From assembly GCA_003216615.1 (NCBI GenBank), contig QCIP01000006.1:45219-109218 (forward strand): DNA of 64,000 nucleotides. The letters run 5' to 3'. The notes below the pieces were generated by a model. That model was not told where the DNA came from, did not search any database, and saw nothing but the letters and a program-made list of their open reading frames with translations. The position numbers and the translations under genes were made by a program. This DNA is from Prochlorococcus sp. AG-402-M15. Its GTDB lineage: Bacteria; Cyanobacteriota; Cyanobacteriia; PCC-6307; Cyanobiaceae. Of this stretch, positions 21,513 through 31,878 are shown one piece after another (the stretch's first letter is position 1; each line of letters opens with the position of its first letter).

Positions 21513-21953
21513 TTATTTAGTTATAAATTTTTTTTCTTTTAAGAGAGCATCTGATCCGTCTTTATAATAATTTCTTCTTATTCCTACAGTAGAAAAATCA
21601 AAGCGACTATAGAATTTCTCAGCTGTAAAATTTGTATGAGAAACCTCTAAAAATAATTTATTAACGTTTAATTTTTCACATTCTTTTATTAAATAGCTCA
21701 TAAGGTAAGTTCCAAAACCTTTTTTCCTATATTTACGATTCACTGCAAAAAAATTTATTTGAGCTTCATCAAGAACCACATGAAAAACGCATATTCCTAT
21801 TACCAGATTTGAAAGTAATAACCCAAAGACTTTTATACCTTCTTTTTTAAATTCATTAGCCCACTGATTTTTGTTCCACAACGAAATCGTATTTGAATCT
21901 AATTCATAACATAAATCAATATCTTTCTCATTTATTTGTTTAACGGATATCAT
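21513..21953 (-). CDS. rimI: Ribosomal protein S18-alanine N-acetyltransferase-like GNAT protein
   Basis: A 146-residue GNAT acetyltransferase with the acetyl-CoA loop NRKYRKKGFGTYLMSYL (~residues 73-89) and the RimI-like block LFLEVSHTNFTAEKFYSRFDF. RimI acetylates the N-terminus of ribosomal protein S18. Within the GNAT superfamily the exact substrate is inferred from these blocks and size. It is divergent from lysA, with a ~90-bp gap. Confidence 0.85.
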   Translation of the reverse strand: MISVKQINEKDIDLCYELDSNTISLWNKNQWANEFKKEGIKVFGLLLSNLVIGICVFHVVLDEAQINFFAVNRKYRKKGFGTYLMSYLIKECEKLNVNKLFLEVSHTNFTAEKFYSRFDFSTVGIRRNYYKDGSDALLKEKKFITK

Positions 21954-22042
21954 TTTATAATGAATGAATACTAAAAAAGTTTAAATTTAAAGTCATCATA
22001 GAATTATGACAGCTCTAGCATAATCCTAATTCAAATTTTTCC

Positions 22043-23416
22043 ATGCAAGAAAAAAAATCCTTTTTAAAAGAAAAGATTGACATCAAAAGTCCTAATAAAA
22101 ATATCGTCCCTATTTCAACAACTATTGGAAGCGATGGGAAATTATCAATTGGTGGATGCTCAATTGAAGAATTAGTTAAAAAGTATGATTCTCCTCTTTA
22201 CATTTTGGATGAGATCACTTTAAGAAACTCTTGTAGAGCATATAAAAAAGCTTTAGAAAAATATTATCCAGGGGAATCACTACCAATATATGCATCTAAG
22301 GCAAATAGTTCTATCTTCATGTGCAACTTGGTTTCCTCAGAAGGTTTGGGAATTGATGCTGTTTCAGAAGGAGAACTTTTAACTGCTATTAAAGGTGGTG
22401 TCCCAAATGATAAGATTGTTTTTCATGGGAATAACAAATCAGACAAAGAAATAGAATTTGCAGTTAGAAAAAATATTAAAGTAATTGTAGATAATGATTA
22501 TGACTTAGAAAGATTAGAGGAAATCTCAAATTCATTTAATTGTGACTTAGAGATTATGGTTCGTTTTACTCCCGGGATAGAATGCCATACACATGAATAT
22601 ATAAGAACAGGATCTTTTGATAGCAAATTTGGTTTCGGGATTGAATATTTAAATATCTTATTTGCAAAGATAAGTAAAACCAAACACCTAAAATTAAAAG
22701 GATTACATGCTCACATTGGTTCCCAGATTTTTGAACTAGAACCCCATAATGATCTTGGCGAAATAATGGTAAACGTCATTTTAGACGCCAAAAAATATGG
22801 TCATGACATACAAAAATTAAATGTAGGGGGAGGTTTAGGCATTAAATATACAGAAAATGATGATCCCCCTTCAATTGATGAATGGGTAAAAACAATTTCC
22901 ACCTCGGTTGTTAAAGCTTGCAAAAAAAGAAGTTTAGATTTACCTACATTAATGTGTGAGCCTGGGAGATCTATTGTTTCAACAGCAGGAATAACAGTTT
23001 ATAAAATTGGAGCGTTTAAAGAGATCCCAGGGATAAGAACATATTTATCTGTTGATGGTGGGATGAGTGATAATCCAAGACCAATAACATATCAATCAAA
23101 TTATTCTGCATGTCTGGTAAAAAATCCCCTTAACGTTAACTCAACAAACAAATATACTATTGCTGGTAAGCACTGCGAATCAGGAGATGTACTTTTTAAG
23201 GAGATAGAACTAGCAGATTGCAAAACAGGAGATCTAATTTGTGTTTTTGGCACTGGTGCATACAATAATTCAATGAGTTCTAACTACAACAGAATTCCAA
23301 GGCCCGCTGCTCTCTTAGTTTGTGATGGCGAAGCAGAGATTATTCAAAAGAGAGAAAGTCCATTAGATCTATTAAAATATGATGTCTTGCCTAATCGCTT
23401 TATTAATCAAAGTTAG
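22043..23416 (+). CDS. lysA: Diaminopimelate decarboxylase
   Basis: Last step of lysine synthesis (meso-diaminopimelate to lysine). The 457-residue fold-type III PLP enzyme has PLP-lysine Lys86 in YASKANSS, HIGSQI, the glycine-rich NVGGGLG, the substrate-binding CEPGRS and DGGMSDNPRP. It heads a run of six same-strand genes (lysA, cdaA, uppS, bioB, trhO, unknown) with spacings from -4 to ~30 bp, probably one or two operons. Confidence 0.97.
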   Translation: MQEKKSFLKEKIDIKSPNKNIVPISTTIGSDGKLSIGGCSIEELVKKYDSPLYILDEITLRNSCRAYKKALEKYYPGESLPIYASKANSSIFMCNLVSSEGLGIDAVSEGELLTAIKGGVPNDKIVFHGNNKSDKEIEFAVRKNIKVIVDNDYDLERLEEISNSFNCDLEIMVRFTPGIECHTHEYIRTGSFDSKFGFGIEYLNILFAKISKTKHLKLKGLHAHIGSQIFELEPHNDLGEIMVNVILDAKKYGHDIQKLNVGGGLGIKYTENDDPPSIDEWVKTISTSVVKACKKRSLDLPTLMCEPGRSIVSTAGITVYKIGAFKEIPGIRTYLSVDGGMSDNPRPITYQSNYSACLVKNPLNVNSTNKYTIAGKHCESGDVLFKEIELADCKTGDLICVFGTGAYNNSMSSNYNRIPRPAALLVCDGEAEIIQKRESPLDLLKYDVLPNRFINQS

Positions 23417-23444
23417 GTACATTTAGATTAATTTTGTTTTTAAT

Positions 23445-24353
23445 GTGAACTTCTGGGGGATTATAAATTTAAAGCTTTTATTAGATGTCTTATTTGCTAT
23501 TGGGTTTGGACTGTTATTGTTTTCTAGAGTAAAAGAACAGAGGACATTATGGCTTTTAAGGGGATATTTGTTTTTAGTTTCATCAGCATGGTTTATACAA
23601 AGATATGCATACTTGCCATTAACATCAAAATTAATTGATGCTGTAGTCCTCGCTTGCTCTCTCTCATTAGCGATCCTTTGGCAAGGGGAGTTAAGAAGGT
23701 TAATGGAATTATTAGGCACTGGTAGGCTAGCCGTATTACTAGGAAATCCACCAAAGGAATTTAGAGCAACTACTACTACTATTACTCAGTTAGTCGATAC
23801 TGCAGGTAAACTCTCTCAGAATAGAAGAGGCGCTTTGATAGTTGTTGATTTGGGGAGTGATTTAAGACCTGAAGATTTTTTATATTCTGGTACCAATATT
23901 GAAGCTCAATTGTCAACTGATCTTTTAATAAACCTTTTTGCAACTGATACACCATTACATGATGGAGCAGTTCTTGTGAAAGGTAACAAAATAATATCTG
24001 CTGGTGTAATACTACCTCTCTCTAGACAAGGAATTAGTAGATATGGGACAAGGCATCTAGCTGCATTAGGAATTACAGAAAGATTTGACAGATGTATTTG
24101 TATAGTTGTTTCTGAAGAGACAGGTACTTTATCATTGGCAAACCAAGGCAAACTTGAAAGGCCTATTACCAGTAGCAGGTTACAAGAACTGCTTATAAAT
24201 TTGATTGGCAACCAAAACTCCATGGGAACTAATAAATCATCTTTAGGTAAAAATTCTTTATCCCAAAATACAAATCGAAGTGATAATATTGTCAGTGATT
24301 CGAATGAAAAAGAGACCGAAAAGCCTTCAATCTTTATTAACAAAAATGATTAA
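23445..24353 (+). CDS. cdaA: Diadenylate cyclase (c-di-AMP synthase)
   Basis: Makes cyclic di-AMP from two ATP. The 302-residue protein begins at a GTG (23445). Three N-terminal transmembrane segments lie within residues ~8-80, followed by a DAC/DisA_N domain with LHDGAVLV and the RYGTRHLAALG motif (DGA...RHR-type active site). A polar, Ser/Asn-rich tail follows residue ~260. The GTG start is chosen because it gives the first membrane helix. Neighbour uppS starts 3 bp after the stop. Confidence 0.95.
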   Translation: MNFWGIINLKLLLDVLFAIGFGLLLFSRVKEQRTLWLLRGYLFLVSSAWFIQRYAYLPLTSKLIDAVVLACSLSLAILWQGELRRLMELLGTGRLAVLLGNPPKEFRATTTTITQLVDTAGKLSQNRRGALIVVDLGSDLRPEDFLYSGTNIEAQLSTDLLINLFATDTPLHDGAVLVKGNKIISAGVILPLSRQGISRYGTRHLAALGITERFDRCICIVVSEETGTLSLANQGKLERPITSSRLQELLINLIGNQNSMGTNKSSLGKNSLSQNTNRSDNIVSDSNEKETEKPSIFINKND

Positions 24354-24356
24354 CTT

Positions 24357-25160
24357 ATGAGTTTAGGAAAAATAATTGACAAGAAAAATAATAACTTATC
24401 CAAGAAAATAGATAAGCAAAAAGTTCCAGAACATATTGCAATAATTATGGACGGCAATGGGCGATGGGCAACAAAAAAAGGTTTAGCACGTACATATGGT
24501 CATAAAAGAGGAGTGAGTGTTTTAAAAGAAATTCTCAAGGCATCAAAGAAATTAGGTTGTAAAGTTCTAACTGTTTATGCTTTTTCAACCGAGAATTGGA
24601 CCAGACCATCAAAAGAGGTTGACTTCCTAATAAATCTTTTTAGCGAAGTTTTGAGAAACGAAATTGAAGAGATTCATGAAGAATCAACAAAAATAAAATT
24701 CATTGGAGATTTAACTCCTTTCCCAGAAACGCTTAAAAAGATAATTTCTAATTCAGAATCTCTAACTAAAAACAACAACAAGTTTTTATTGAATGTTTGT
24801 GTTAATTACGGAGGTAGACAAGAAATAGTAAAAGTTGCAAAAGAATTAGCATTAAAATCTTCTTCTGGTGAAATTAAACCAAGTGAAATTAATGAAGAAT
24901 TGTTTAGTTCAGAGCTATTAACTCAAGGAATTAAAGATCCAGAATTACTAATAAGAACTAGTGGAGAAAAAAGGATCAGTAATTTTCTTTTATGGCAATT
25001 AGCTTATTCAGAAATTTACATATCTGAAATAATGTGGCCAGACTTCAATGAGTTTGAATTTCTAAAAGCAATCATTGATTACCAATCACGGAATAGACGT
25101 TTCGGCGGTATAGAATCATTACCAAATGAATCCTATGAAGATTCTAAATATTCTTCCTAA
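24357..25160 (+). CDS. uppS: Isoprenyl diphosphate synthase (undecaprenyl/long-chain, cis-type)
   Basis: Cis-prenyltransferase that makes the C55 lipid carrier for peptidoglycan. The 267-residue protein carries the catalytic Asp in [14 protein letters not shown] (~30-43), [11 protein letters not shown], and the C-terminal [16 protein letters not shown] and RRFGG blocks. Length is normal. It lies between cdaA and bioB; cdaA-uppS adjacency links c-di-AMP and cell-wall genes. Confidence 0.96.
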   Translation: MSLGKIIDKKNNNLSKKIDKQKVPEHIAIIMDGNGRWATKKGLARTYGHKRGVSVLKEILKASKKLGCKVLTVYAFSTENWTRPSKEVDFLINLFSEVLRNEIEEIHEESTKIKFIGDLTPFPETLKKIISNSESLTKNNNKFLLNVCVNYGGRQEIVKVAKELALKSSSGEIKPSEINEELFSSELLTQGIKDPELLIRTSGEKRISNFLLWQLAYSEIYISEIMWPDFNEFEFLKAIIDYQSRNRRFGGIESLPNESYEDSKYSS

Positions 25161-25165
25161 CAAAA

Positions 25166-26173
25166 ATGGCTAATTCGAATAATCAGTTCTTAAGAGAAAT
25201 TAGGTTCGATTGGAATAAAGAGGAGATATTGGAAATACTTAATATGCCTCTGATAGATTTAATGTGGGAATCACAAATCGTTCATAGGAATTTCAACAAA
25301 TATAACATTCAATTAGCATCATTGTTCAGCGTAAAAACTGGTGGATGTGAGGAAAATTGTTCATATTGTAGCCAATCAATTTATAGTGCTAGCGAAATCA
25401 AAAGTCATCCACAATTTCAAGTTGAAGAGGTTTTAGCAAGAGCTCAAATAGCAAAAAATGAGGGTGCAGATAGGTTTTGTATGGGTTGGGCATGGAGAGA
25501 AATTAGAGATGGGAAATCTTTTAATGCAATGTTAGAGATGGTTAGCGGTGTAAGAGATTTAGGAATGGAAGCATGCGTTACTGCTGGGATGCTTACAGAA
25601 GAACAAGCTTCCAGACTGGCTGATGCAGGTTTGACAGCATATAACCACAATCTTGATACTAGTCCTGAGCATTATAAAAATATTATTACGACTAGAACTT
25701 ACCAAGACAGACTAGATACTATTAATAGGGTAAGAAATGCAGGAATAAATGTTTGTTGTGGAGGAATAATAGGTTTAGGTGAAACTAATGGCGATAGAGC
25801 ATCACTTTTGGAAGTGCTTTCAAACATGAATCCGCACCCTGAAAGTGTTCCTATAAATTCTTTAGTAGCCATAGAAGGTACTAGTTTAGAAGAAAATCAA
25901 GAAATTGATTCTATTGAGATGATAAGGATGATAGCTACAGCCAGAATTCTTATGCCTAAAAGTAAAATAAGATTAAGTGCAGGTCGGGAAAAGCTCTCAA
26001 AAGAAGCCCAAATTTTATGTTTTCAATGCGGTGCTAATTCAATTTTTTATGGAGATGAGTTACTCACAACTTCAAATCCATCTTTTCAATCAGACAGAAA
26101 ACTTCTTAAAGAGGTTGGAGTATCATTTAATAAAGATTTTGAAACTTGTAAAAAAACATTATCTTCTTTATGA
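25166..26173 (+). CDS. bioB: Biotin synthase
   Basis: Radical-SAM enzyme inserting sulfur into dethiobiotin. The 335-residue protein has the CxxxCxxC cluster motif in [14 protein letters not shown] (~residues 66-73), the [2Fe-2S] ligand cysteines later in the barrel (CVTAG, CCGG), and the conserved Arg-containing KIRLSAGRE. It starts 5 bp after uppS and overlaps trhO by 4 bp (ATGA), which suggests translational coupling. Confidence 0.97.
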   Translation: MANSNNQFLREIRFDWNKEEILEILNMPLIDLMWESQIVHRNFNKYNIQLASLFSVKTGGCEENCSYCSQSIYSASEIKSHPQFQVEEVLARAQIAKNEGADRFCMGWAWREIRDGKSFNAMLEMVSGVRDLGMEACVTAGMLTEEQASRLADAGLTAYNHNLDTSPEHYKNIITTRTYQDRLDTINRVRNAGINVCCGGIIGLGETNGDRASLLEVLSNMNPHPESVPINSLVAIEGTSLEENQEIDSIEMIRMIATARILMPKSKIRLSAGREKLSKEAQILCFQCGANSIFYGDELLTTSNPSFQSDRKLLKEVGVSFNKDFETCKKTLSSL

Positions 26174-27102
26174 AAGGCAAAAATTATAAAATAGTTTCTC
26201 TTTATTCTTTCTTCCCATTTCAAGAAAAACTAATTCTTGATCTAAAAAATAAATTATTAGAAATCGAAGATGAAAACGATCTTTCAGGTTTGTTAATTTT
26301 TGCAAGTGAGGGAATTAATGGAACTATTTGTGCTGAGAAAAATGTAATTGATATTGTTATGAAATTACTTAACGAATATACAGAAAATAGAAGTTTGAAT
26401 ATAAAAGTAAACTTTTCAAAAAAGAAAGTCTTCAAAAAATTAAAAATAAAAATCAAGAAAGAAATTGTTACTATGGGTCTTCCTGAAATAAATCCTTCAC
26501 AAGATAATGGGACTTATATTGACTCAGCTAATTGGAATAAGTTAATTAATAATCAAAATACAATAGTCATTGATACTAGAAATCATTATGAGGTTTCTAT
26601 AGGAACATTTAAGAATTCTGTAAACCCAAATACTAGGAACTTTAGCGAATTCCCCAAATGGGTAGATGATCATTTATCTAACCACTTAGAAAATAAAGAG
26701 TCTACAAATATAGCTATGTTTTGTACCGGAGGTATAAGATGTGAAAAAGCTACAAGTTTACTAAAAAATAAAGGTTATAAAAATATTTATCACCTACAAG
26801 GCGGAATATTACAATACCTTGATGATATTCCAGAAGAAAAAAACTTATTTGAAGGTGAATGTTTTGTTTTTGATAAAAGAGTTGCTTTAGATCATGAATT
26901 AGAAAAAGGTTCCTATTCCATTTGTCATGCATGTGGAATGCCAGTTTCAATTCAAGATCAAAAAAGAAAAGAATATAGAGAGGGTATTCAATGTCATTTA
27001 TGCATAAATCAATTCAGTGATGATGATAGAAAAAGATTTGAAGAAAGGCAAAAACAGATCGATAGATTAAAAGTAGATAATCATAAAATCTATCAGGACT
27101 AA
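26170..27102 (+). CDS. trhO: tRNA uridine-34 hydroxylase, rhodanese-domain (TrhO/YceA)
   Basis: TrhO makes 5-hydroxyuridine at tRNA position 34. The 310-residue protein has an N-terminal ferredoxin-like domain ([11 protein letters not shown]), a rhodanese domain with catalytic Cys in [12 protein letters not shown], and a C-terminal cysteine-rich region (CHACGMPVS...CHLC) that could bind metal. The ATG overlaps the bioB stop. The function name follows characterised family members; the cysteine tail is typical. Confidence 0.92.
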   Translation: MKGKNYKIVSLYSFFPFQEKLILDLKNKLLEIEDENDLSGLLIFASEGINGTICAEKNVIDIVMKLLNEYTENRSLNIKVNFSKKKVFKKLKIKIKKEIVTMGLPEINPSQDNGTYIDSANWNKLINNQNTIVIDTRNHYEVSIGTFKNSVNPNTRNFSEFPKWVDDHLSNHLENKESTNIAMFCTGGIRCEKATSLLKNKGYKNIYHLQGGILQYLDDIPEEKNLFEGECFVFDKRVALDHELEKGSYSICHACGMPVSIQDQKRKEYREGIQCHLCINQFSDDDRKRFEERQKQIDRLKVDNHKIYQD

Positions 27103-27114
27103 TTTTCCAAAACT

Positions 27115-27615
27115 ATGAATGTTGAAGAATTAGAAAAATTAGCAAGTTCCATGGGACTATTAATTAAAATTCAAGTTATAGAAACACTTGGATTATGTTT
27201 TTTTAAAATCGTTGTAGCAGAACAGAAAGAAAAAATCATAAAGATTTGGGCCGAAATGAAAGGTTGGACTTATTTGAATAAACAGGGAATACAGCTTGAC
27301 ACATTGAGAATCCTTAGTAAAGCCCCCTCCTTTGTTTCAGAGTTAATATGGGCAACAACTATGGCTTGGGCAATTGAAAAAAAATCAAGCCACAAAGCGA
27401 GACTTTTAGCTATTTTTGACAGTGAAGGATATAGCAAAAAACTTGTAAGATATTTCAAGTTAATAGGATTTAAAATTGTAAAAGAAGTTGGTTCTAGCCC
27501 AGGGGATCTTTTATTAAGATTGGTCTGGGGAGGTGCAGGTACACTTATGTCCGGGGAATGTAATTCCATATTGAGAAAACTTGAAAAGAAACTTTCATTA
27601 ATTGAAGAAAGTTAA
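27115..27615 (+). CDS. Conserved cyanobacterial protein of unknown function
   Basis: A 166-residue soluble protein. The second half contains HKARLLAIFDSEGYSKKLV, RYFKLIGFK and LRLVWGGAGTLMSGEC, reminiscent of the acetyl-CoA-binding part of some GNAT proteins, but I cannot support an enzyme call. It is the last gene of the lysA run, 12 bp after trhO, and overlaps the lipA 3' end by 4 bp in convergent orientation. Confidence 0.75.
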   Translation: MNVEELEKLASSMGLLIKIQVIETLGLCFFKIVVAEQKEKIIKIWAEMKGWTYLNKQGIQLDTLRILSKAPSFVSELIWATTMAWAIEKKSSHKARLLAIFDSEGYSKKLVRYFKLIGFKIVKEVGSSPGDLLLRLVWGGAGTLMSGECNSILRKLEKKLSLIEES

Positions 27616-28511
27616 CCAGCATGATAACTACTTCTAACTAAGGGACCAGAAGATACTTTCTTAAATCCTAATTCCTTAGAGAATCGATATAAATATTGAA
27701 ACTCTGATGGTTCCCAATATTTCTTAACTGCCAAATGATTTAATGAGGGCCTTAAATATTGGCCAATAGTAATTTGATCACAATCTATTTTTTTAAGATC
27801 ATAAATTGTGTTTTTTATTTCATCCAATGTTTCGCCCAGACCCAACATAATGCCTGATTTAGTTTGAATATGAGGAGCAAAATCTTTTGACTTTTTCAGT
27901 AAACTCAGGGATTTTTTGTAATTTGCACCTCTCCTAACTTCTTTTTGTAGTCTTTCCACAGTTTCAAGATTGTGATTAAAACAAATTGGATCTTTTTCTA
28001 AAATCATCTTCAACCTTTCTGTCTGAAGGTTATTAGTTTCATCAAAATTTTTGCCCCCACCCCATAAATCAGGAGTTAAAACCTCTATTTTTATTGTTGA
28101 ATCAATTTTTCTTATCTCATCAATTGTAGATATAAAAAAATTTGCACCATGATCAGGAAGATCGTCTCTAGCTACAGATGTCAAAACAACATATCTCAAA
28201 TTTAGTACTTTTACTGCTTCAGCGACTTTAGTACATTCCTCTATATTAATAGAACTAGGTCTACCTTTATTTACCTGACAAAAAGCACAAGAACGAGAAC
28301 ATATCGATCCACCAAGTAAGAAAGTGGCTGTTCTAGAGGCATAACATTCTGCTCTATTTGGACATCTTGCTTCTTCACAAATAGTATGAATATTTAATTT
28401 TTTGATAAGTGTTTGTATTTCCTCGAACTCTGAAGCTTTACTAATAGGAAATTTTATCCAGGAGGGGAGTCTTAAGATTTTTTCTTGCTTGATTAGATTA
28501 TTTTCTCTCAT
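27612..28511 (-). CDS. lipA: Lipoyl synthase
   Basis: Radical-SAM enzyme inserting two sulfurs into octanoyl groups of E2/GcvH proteins. The 299-residue protein has the auxiliary-cluster motif CEEARCPNRAEC, the radical-SAM motif CSRSCAFC and the C-terminal RSSYHAG block that completes the auxiliary cluster. It lies 3 bp downstream of recR on the same strand. Cyanobacteria may carry a second lipA; this window shows one. Confidence 0.96.
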   Translation of the reverse strand: MRENNLIKQEKILRLPSWIKFPISKASEFEEIQTLIKKLNIHTICEEARCPNRAECYASRTATFLLGGSICSRSCAFCQVNKGRPSSINIEECTKVAEAVKVLNLRYVVLTSVARDDLPDHGANFFISTIDEIRKIDSTIKIEVLTPDLWGGGKNFDETNNLQTERLKMILEKDPICFNHNLETVERLQKEVRRGANYKKSLSLLKKSKDFAPHIQTKSGIMLGLGETLDEIKNTIYDLKKIDCDQITIGQYLRPSLNHLAVKKYWEPSEFQYLYRFSKELGFKKVSSGPLVRSSYHAG

Positions 28512-28514
28512 TGT

Positions 28515-29114
28515 CTAATTTAGTTTAATTCTTCCTTCTAAGGCCCTTGCAAGTGTAACTTCATCCACATATTCAAGTTCACTGCCCATTGGGAGGCCGT
28601 ATGCAATCCTCGTAACTTTAGTAAAAGGAGCTAACAATTTCCCAATATAAAGACTTGTTGTATCTCCCTCAACACTGGGGGTCAAAGCCAATATGATCTC
28701 ATCTATTTCAGACTTACTAACTCGTTCTACTAGGCTTCTTATTTCTAAGAGTTCAGGGCCAACAGAATCCATTGGAGAAATTAAACCACCAATAACGTGA
28801 TAGAGACCTTTAAATTCTCTAGCACGTTCTAAAGCAAGCAAATCTTTTGTTTCTGCTACTACACAGATAAGTTTTTGGTTTCTTTCAGTATTTCTACAAA
28901 TTTCACATTCATCTTCTGAAGTCAAATTGAAGCATTTTTTACAACGACCAACATTACTATGAGCTTCTAACAATGCCTTTGAAAAATCCCTAATTGTGTT
29001 TTCAGGTTGTTTTAAAATAAACAGGGCTAATCGTTGAGCTGTTCTTGGACCAATTCCTGGGAATTTCTCAAAATGAGCTATTAATTTAGAAAGTGGTTTG
29101 GTATAGGTAATCAA
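28515..29114 (-). CDS. recR: Recombination mediator RecR
   Basis: RecR works with RecO/RecF to load RecA at gaps. The 199-residue protein has the N-terminal helix-hairpin-helix ([13 protein letters not shown]), the Cys4 zinc motif ([16 protein letters not shown]), the Toprim domain starting [14 protein letters not shown], and the C-terminal [20 protein letters not shown] block. It is immediately upstream of lipA. Confidence 0.97.
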   Translation of the reverse strand: MITYTKPLSKLIAHFEKFPGIGPRTAQRLALFILKQPENTIRDFSKALLEAHSNVGRCKKCFNLTSEDECEICRNTERNQKLICVVAETKDLLALERAREFKGLYHVIGGLISPMDSVGPELLEIRSLVERVSKSEIDEIILALTPSVEGDTTSLYIGKLLAPFTKVTRIAYGLPMGSELEYVDEVTLARALEGRIKLN

Positions 29115-29217
29115 AATTCAACTATTTCTAAAAATAATTTAGACGCAAAATTCTGAATTGCCATAATTGTTTGCTTTTAATGTCTTATTATGTTTTTAAT
29201 TAGTAATTTCCAACAAA

Positions 29218-29775
29218 ATGAAAAATATTAATTTTAACCCGTTCAAATATTTATTTTTGATTTTTTTGTGCTTAACACTTAGTGCTTGTAGTGGAGGTCT
29301 TAATGCGGGATTAGAAGCCTATCAAAGTCCCGATGGAAGATATGCCTTTTTGTATCCAACAGGATGGACTAGAGTAAAAGTCGATGGAGGGCCTGAAATT
29401 ATTTATCACGATCTAATAAATAGTAATGAGACATTAAGCTTAGTAATTTCTGATGTAAACAAAGAGGTCCAATTAGAGCAATTGGGGAGCCCAAGTGAAG
29501 TAGGTCATACATTAATTGATAAAGTCATTGCTCCCGAAGGTTCAGGTAGAGAAGTAAAACTTATTAATGCTATCAAGAGGGAAGCATCTAATCATGTTTT
29601 CTATGATTTAGAGTATGAATTAAATTTAAATGAACAAGCCAGGCATGAACTTGCTACTGTCGTAATTGATAGAGGAACACTTTATACCTTCGCAGTAGGA
29701 ACTAATGAAGAGAGATGGAATAAAGTTAATGGAATGTTTAGTAATGTAATTGAATCATTTAACTTTTTAATATAG
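29218..29775 (+). CDS. PsbP-family lipoprotein
   Basis: A 185-residue lipoprotein with signal peptide and lipobox (LTLSACSGG; lipidated Cys ~24), then a PsbP domain. Signature pieces are YQSPDGRYAFLYPTGWTRV near the mature N-terminus and the C-terminal FSNVIESFN. CyanoP proteins associate with photosystem II assembly on the lumenal side. A paralogue distinct from CyanoP itself cannot be excluded. It is divergent from recR and convergent with the ABC exporter. Confidence 0.9.
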   Translation: MKNINFNPFKYLFLIFLCLTLSACSGGLNAGLEAYQSPDGRYAFLYPTGWTRVKVDGGPEIIYHDLINSNETLSLVISDVNKEVQLEQLGSPSEVGHTLIDKVIAPEGSGREVKLINAIKREASNHVFYDLEYELNLNEQARHELATVVIDRGTLYTFAVGTNEERWNKVNGMFSNVIESFNFLI

Positions 29776-29792
29776 TTTTAGAAAATCTATAT

Positions 29793-31565
29793 TTAGATGC
29801 CTACTTGAACATTCCATAAATCTGAATATATTTTGTTCTGATCTAAAAGGTTTTCATGTTTTCCACTCTCAACTATTTTACCTTTATCAATAACAATAAT
29901 ATTGTCTGCATTTTTTATAGTGCTTAATCTATGAGCTATTACTATAGTGGTTCTTTCTTTCGTGATTTTAGATAATGATTTTTGAATTAAAGCCTCTGTT
30001 TCATTGTCAACTGAGGCAGTAGCTTCATCTAATATTAATATTGGGGCATCCTTTAAAACAGCTCTAGCCAATGCAATTCTTTGACGTTGTCCGCCTGAGA
30101 GCCTTTGCCCCCTCTCTCCAACTACAGTTTTATAACCATCTGGCAATTGTTCAATAAATTTATGAGCTTCCGCAATCTTTGAAGCCTTAATAATTTCTTT
30201 AAAGCTTGGGTTAATTGAGCCATAAGCAATATTTTCTTGTACGGTGCCATGAAATAAATAAGTTTCTTGACTAACTAAAGATATACACTTTCTTAAATCC
30301 CTTAAATTAATTTCTTTAATCGGAATGCCATCTAGTGTTATTAACCCATCATTACTATCATAAATCCTAAGAAGTAGTTTTATTATTGTACTTTTCCCGG
30401 AACCCGTTAAGCCTACAATGCCTAAAGTAGAGTTATTTTCAATTTTGAAATTTATGTTTTTTAAAGTTAAATCTCTTCCAGGATAATTATAATTTACATT
30501 ATTAAAAATTATTTGTCCTTTAGTATTTTTAGGTTCAATTTTTATTTTTCCATCTTTTATTTTTATAGGCGTATCTATAAGGTCAATTACTCTATTTATT
30601 GATGCCATGGATCTCTGAAAATCATCTAAAACATGACCCAAAGTAGTTAAAGGCCATAATAGTCTTTGTGTAATAAATACTAGAAAACTATAAGTACCTA
30701 CGTTAAGGGTCTTATTCCAAGTTTGGAAACCTCCAATTAATAGAATTGCTATAAAAGCAAATAATATTGCAAATCTTATAAGAGGGATAAAAGCTGAGGA
30801 TAATTTTATTGCAGCCTTATTACTCCTTTGATAAGCAAGACTTTCTTTATTTAATCTATTAAGTTCCCATTTTTCTTTAGTAAAACTTTTTATAGTCAGA
30901 ATTCCACTTAAATTATTATTAAGTCTTGATGCCAATAGTCCAGCTTTATTTCTTACGTCTTTATATTTTGGAGCAAGCTTCCTTTGAAATTTAATTGATC
31001 CTAAAAATATAATTGGAATAGGAAAGAAAGCAAATAAAGCAATTTTTGGAGCGACAAAAATCATCGTACCACCGATTATTAAAACAGTTATAAATAACTG
31101 AATAATCTGATTAGCCCCTTGGTCTAAAAATCTCTCGAGTTGATTTATGTCATCATTCAAAATAGATAATAGTCTTCCAGTATTATCACTTTCAAAAAAA
31201 TTCATATCTAATTCCTGAATATGCTCATAAGCTTTAATTCTTAGTTTATGTTGTGATAGCTGAGCCAAATTTCTCCATAAAACCGAATATAAATATTCAA
31301 AGGAAGATTCACCAGACCAAACTATTCCTGATGCGAATGCAAGGAAAATCAATTGTGTTGGAACTTCTTTTATACCAAAACCAGCCACCCATGAATTCTG
31401 TTCCTTTACGACAATATCCACCGCAAGACCAATTATTACAGGAGGGGCTAAATCTAATATTTTATTAATTATGGAGCTAAAAAAAGCAAAAAATAGTAAT
31501 CTTCTTTCTTCAATAAGATTCAAATAAAGTCTAATAATTGGATTTTGATTGTTCTTAGACCTCAT
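29793..31565 (-). CDS. ABC exporter, fused permease-ATPase (MsbA/multidrug-like)
   Basis: A 590-residue half-transporter. The N-terminal ~320 residues hold six transmembrane segments with the ABC_membrane pattern. The C-terminal ATPase has Walker A GLTGSGKST, signature LSGGQRQRIALARA, Walker B LILDEATASVD and H-loop IAHRLSTI. It probably works as a homodimer exporting lipid or a hydrophobic compound; the substrate is not predictable. It starts 10 bp after the stop of the small secreted protein upstream. Confidence 0.93.
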   Translation of the reverse strand: MRSKNNQNPIIRLYLNLIEERRLLFFAFFSSIINKILDLAPPVIIGLAVDIVVKEQNSWVAGFGIKEVPTQLIFLAFASGIVWSGESSFEYLYSVLWRNLAQLSQHKLRIKAYEHIQELDMNFFESDNTGRLLSILNDDINQLERFLDQGANQIIQLFITVLIIGGTMIFVAPKIALFAFFPIPIIFLGSIKFQRKLAPKYKDVRNKAGLLASRLNNNLSGILTIKSFTKEKWELNRLNKESLAYQRSNKAAIKLSSAFIPLIRFAILFAFIAILLIGGFQTWNKTLNVGTYSFLVFITQRLLWPLTTLGHVLDDFQRSMASINRVIDLIDTPIKIKDGKIKIEPKNTKGQIIFNNVNYNYPGRDLTLKNINFKIENNSTLGIVGLTGSGKSTIIKLLLRIYDSNDGLITLDGIPIKEINLRDLRKCISLVSQETYLFHGTVQENIAYGSINPSFKEIIKASKIAEAHKFIEQLPDGYKTVVGERGQRLSGGQRQRIALARAVLKDAPILILDEATASVDNETEALIQKSLSKITKERTTIVIAHRLSTIKNADNIIVIDKGKIVESGKHENLLDQNKIYSDLWNVQVGI

Positions 31566-31575
31566 AAAATAGCAA

Positions 31576-31869
31576 TTAAATTTTTCTATTATGATTTAAA
31601 TTTTCTTGAGTTTCTAATTTGCATTTTGTTTTTGCATCTTGATGACTTGCCGTTTGTGTGAATTCTTCGTAATAACATTCACAAGTTTCATTTGCAATTT
31701 CTTCACTATATGCCATTTCTGCTTTTAGCATCTCCTCTTTAACACTCTGAAGACAAAATAATTTAATAATTGAATTTTGTTTCGTTTGGGCTAAATAATA
31801 ATTATTAAATGAGTTGAATAAAATCAACAGATTCACAAAAATAAGTAATTTATATTTGCCAGCTTTCAT
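31576..31869 (-). CDS. Small exported cysteine-containing protein
   Basis: A 97-residue protein with an N-terminal hydrophobic signal/anchor (LLIFVNLLILFNSFN) and four cysteines in the remainder (FCLQSV, CECYYEEF, CKLETQ). The pattern suggests a periplasmic or thylakoid-lumen protein with disulphides. No domain is recognised. It sits 9 bp after the DEAD-box gene stop, same strand, and just before the ABC exporter. Confidence 0.7.
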   Translation of the reverse strand: MKAGKYKLLIFVNLLILFNSFNNYYLAQTKQNSIIKLFCLQSVKEEMLKAEMAYSEEIANETCECYYEEFTQTASHQDAKTKCKLETQENLNHNRKI

Positions 31870-31878
31870 TATCTATGA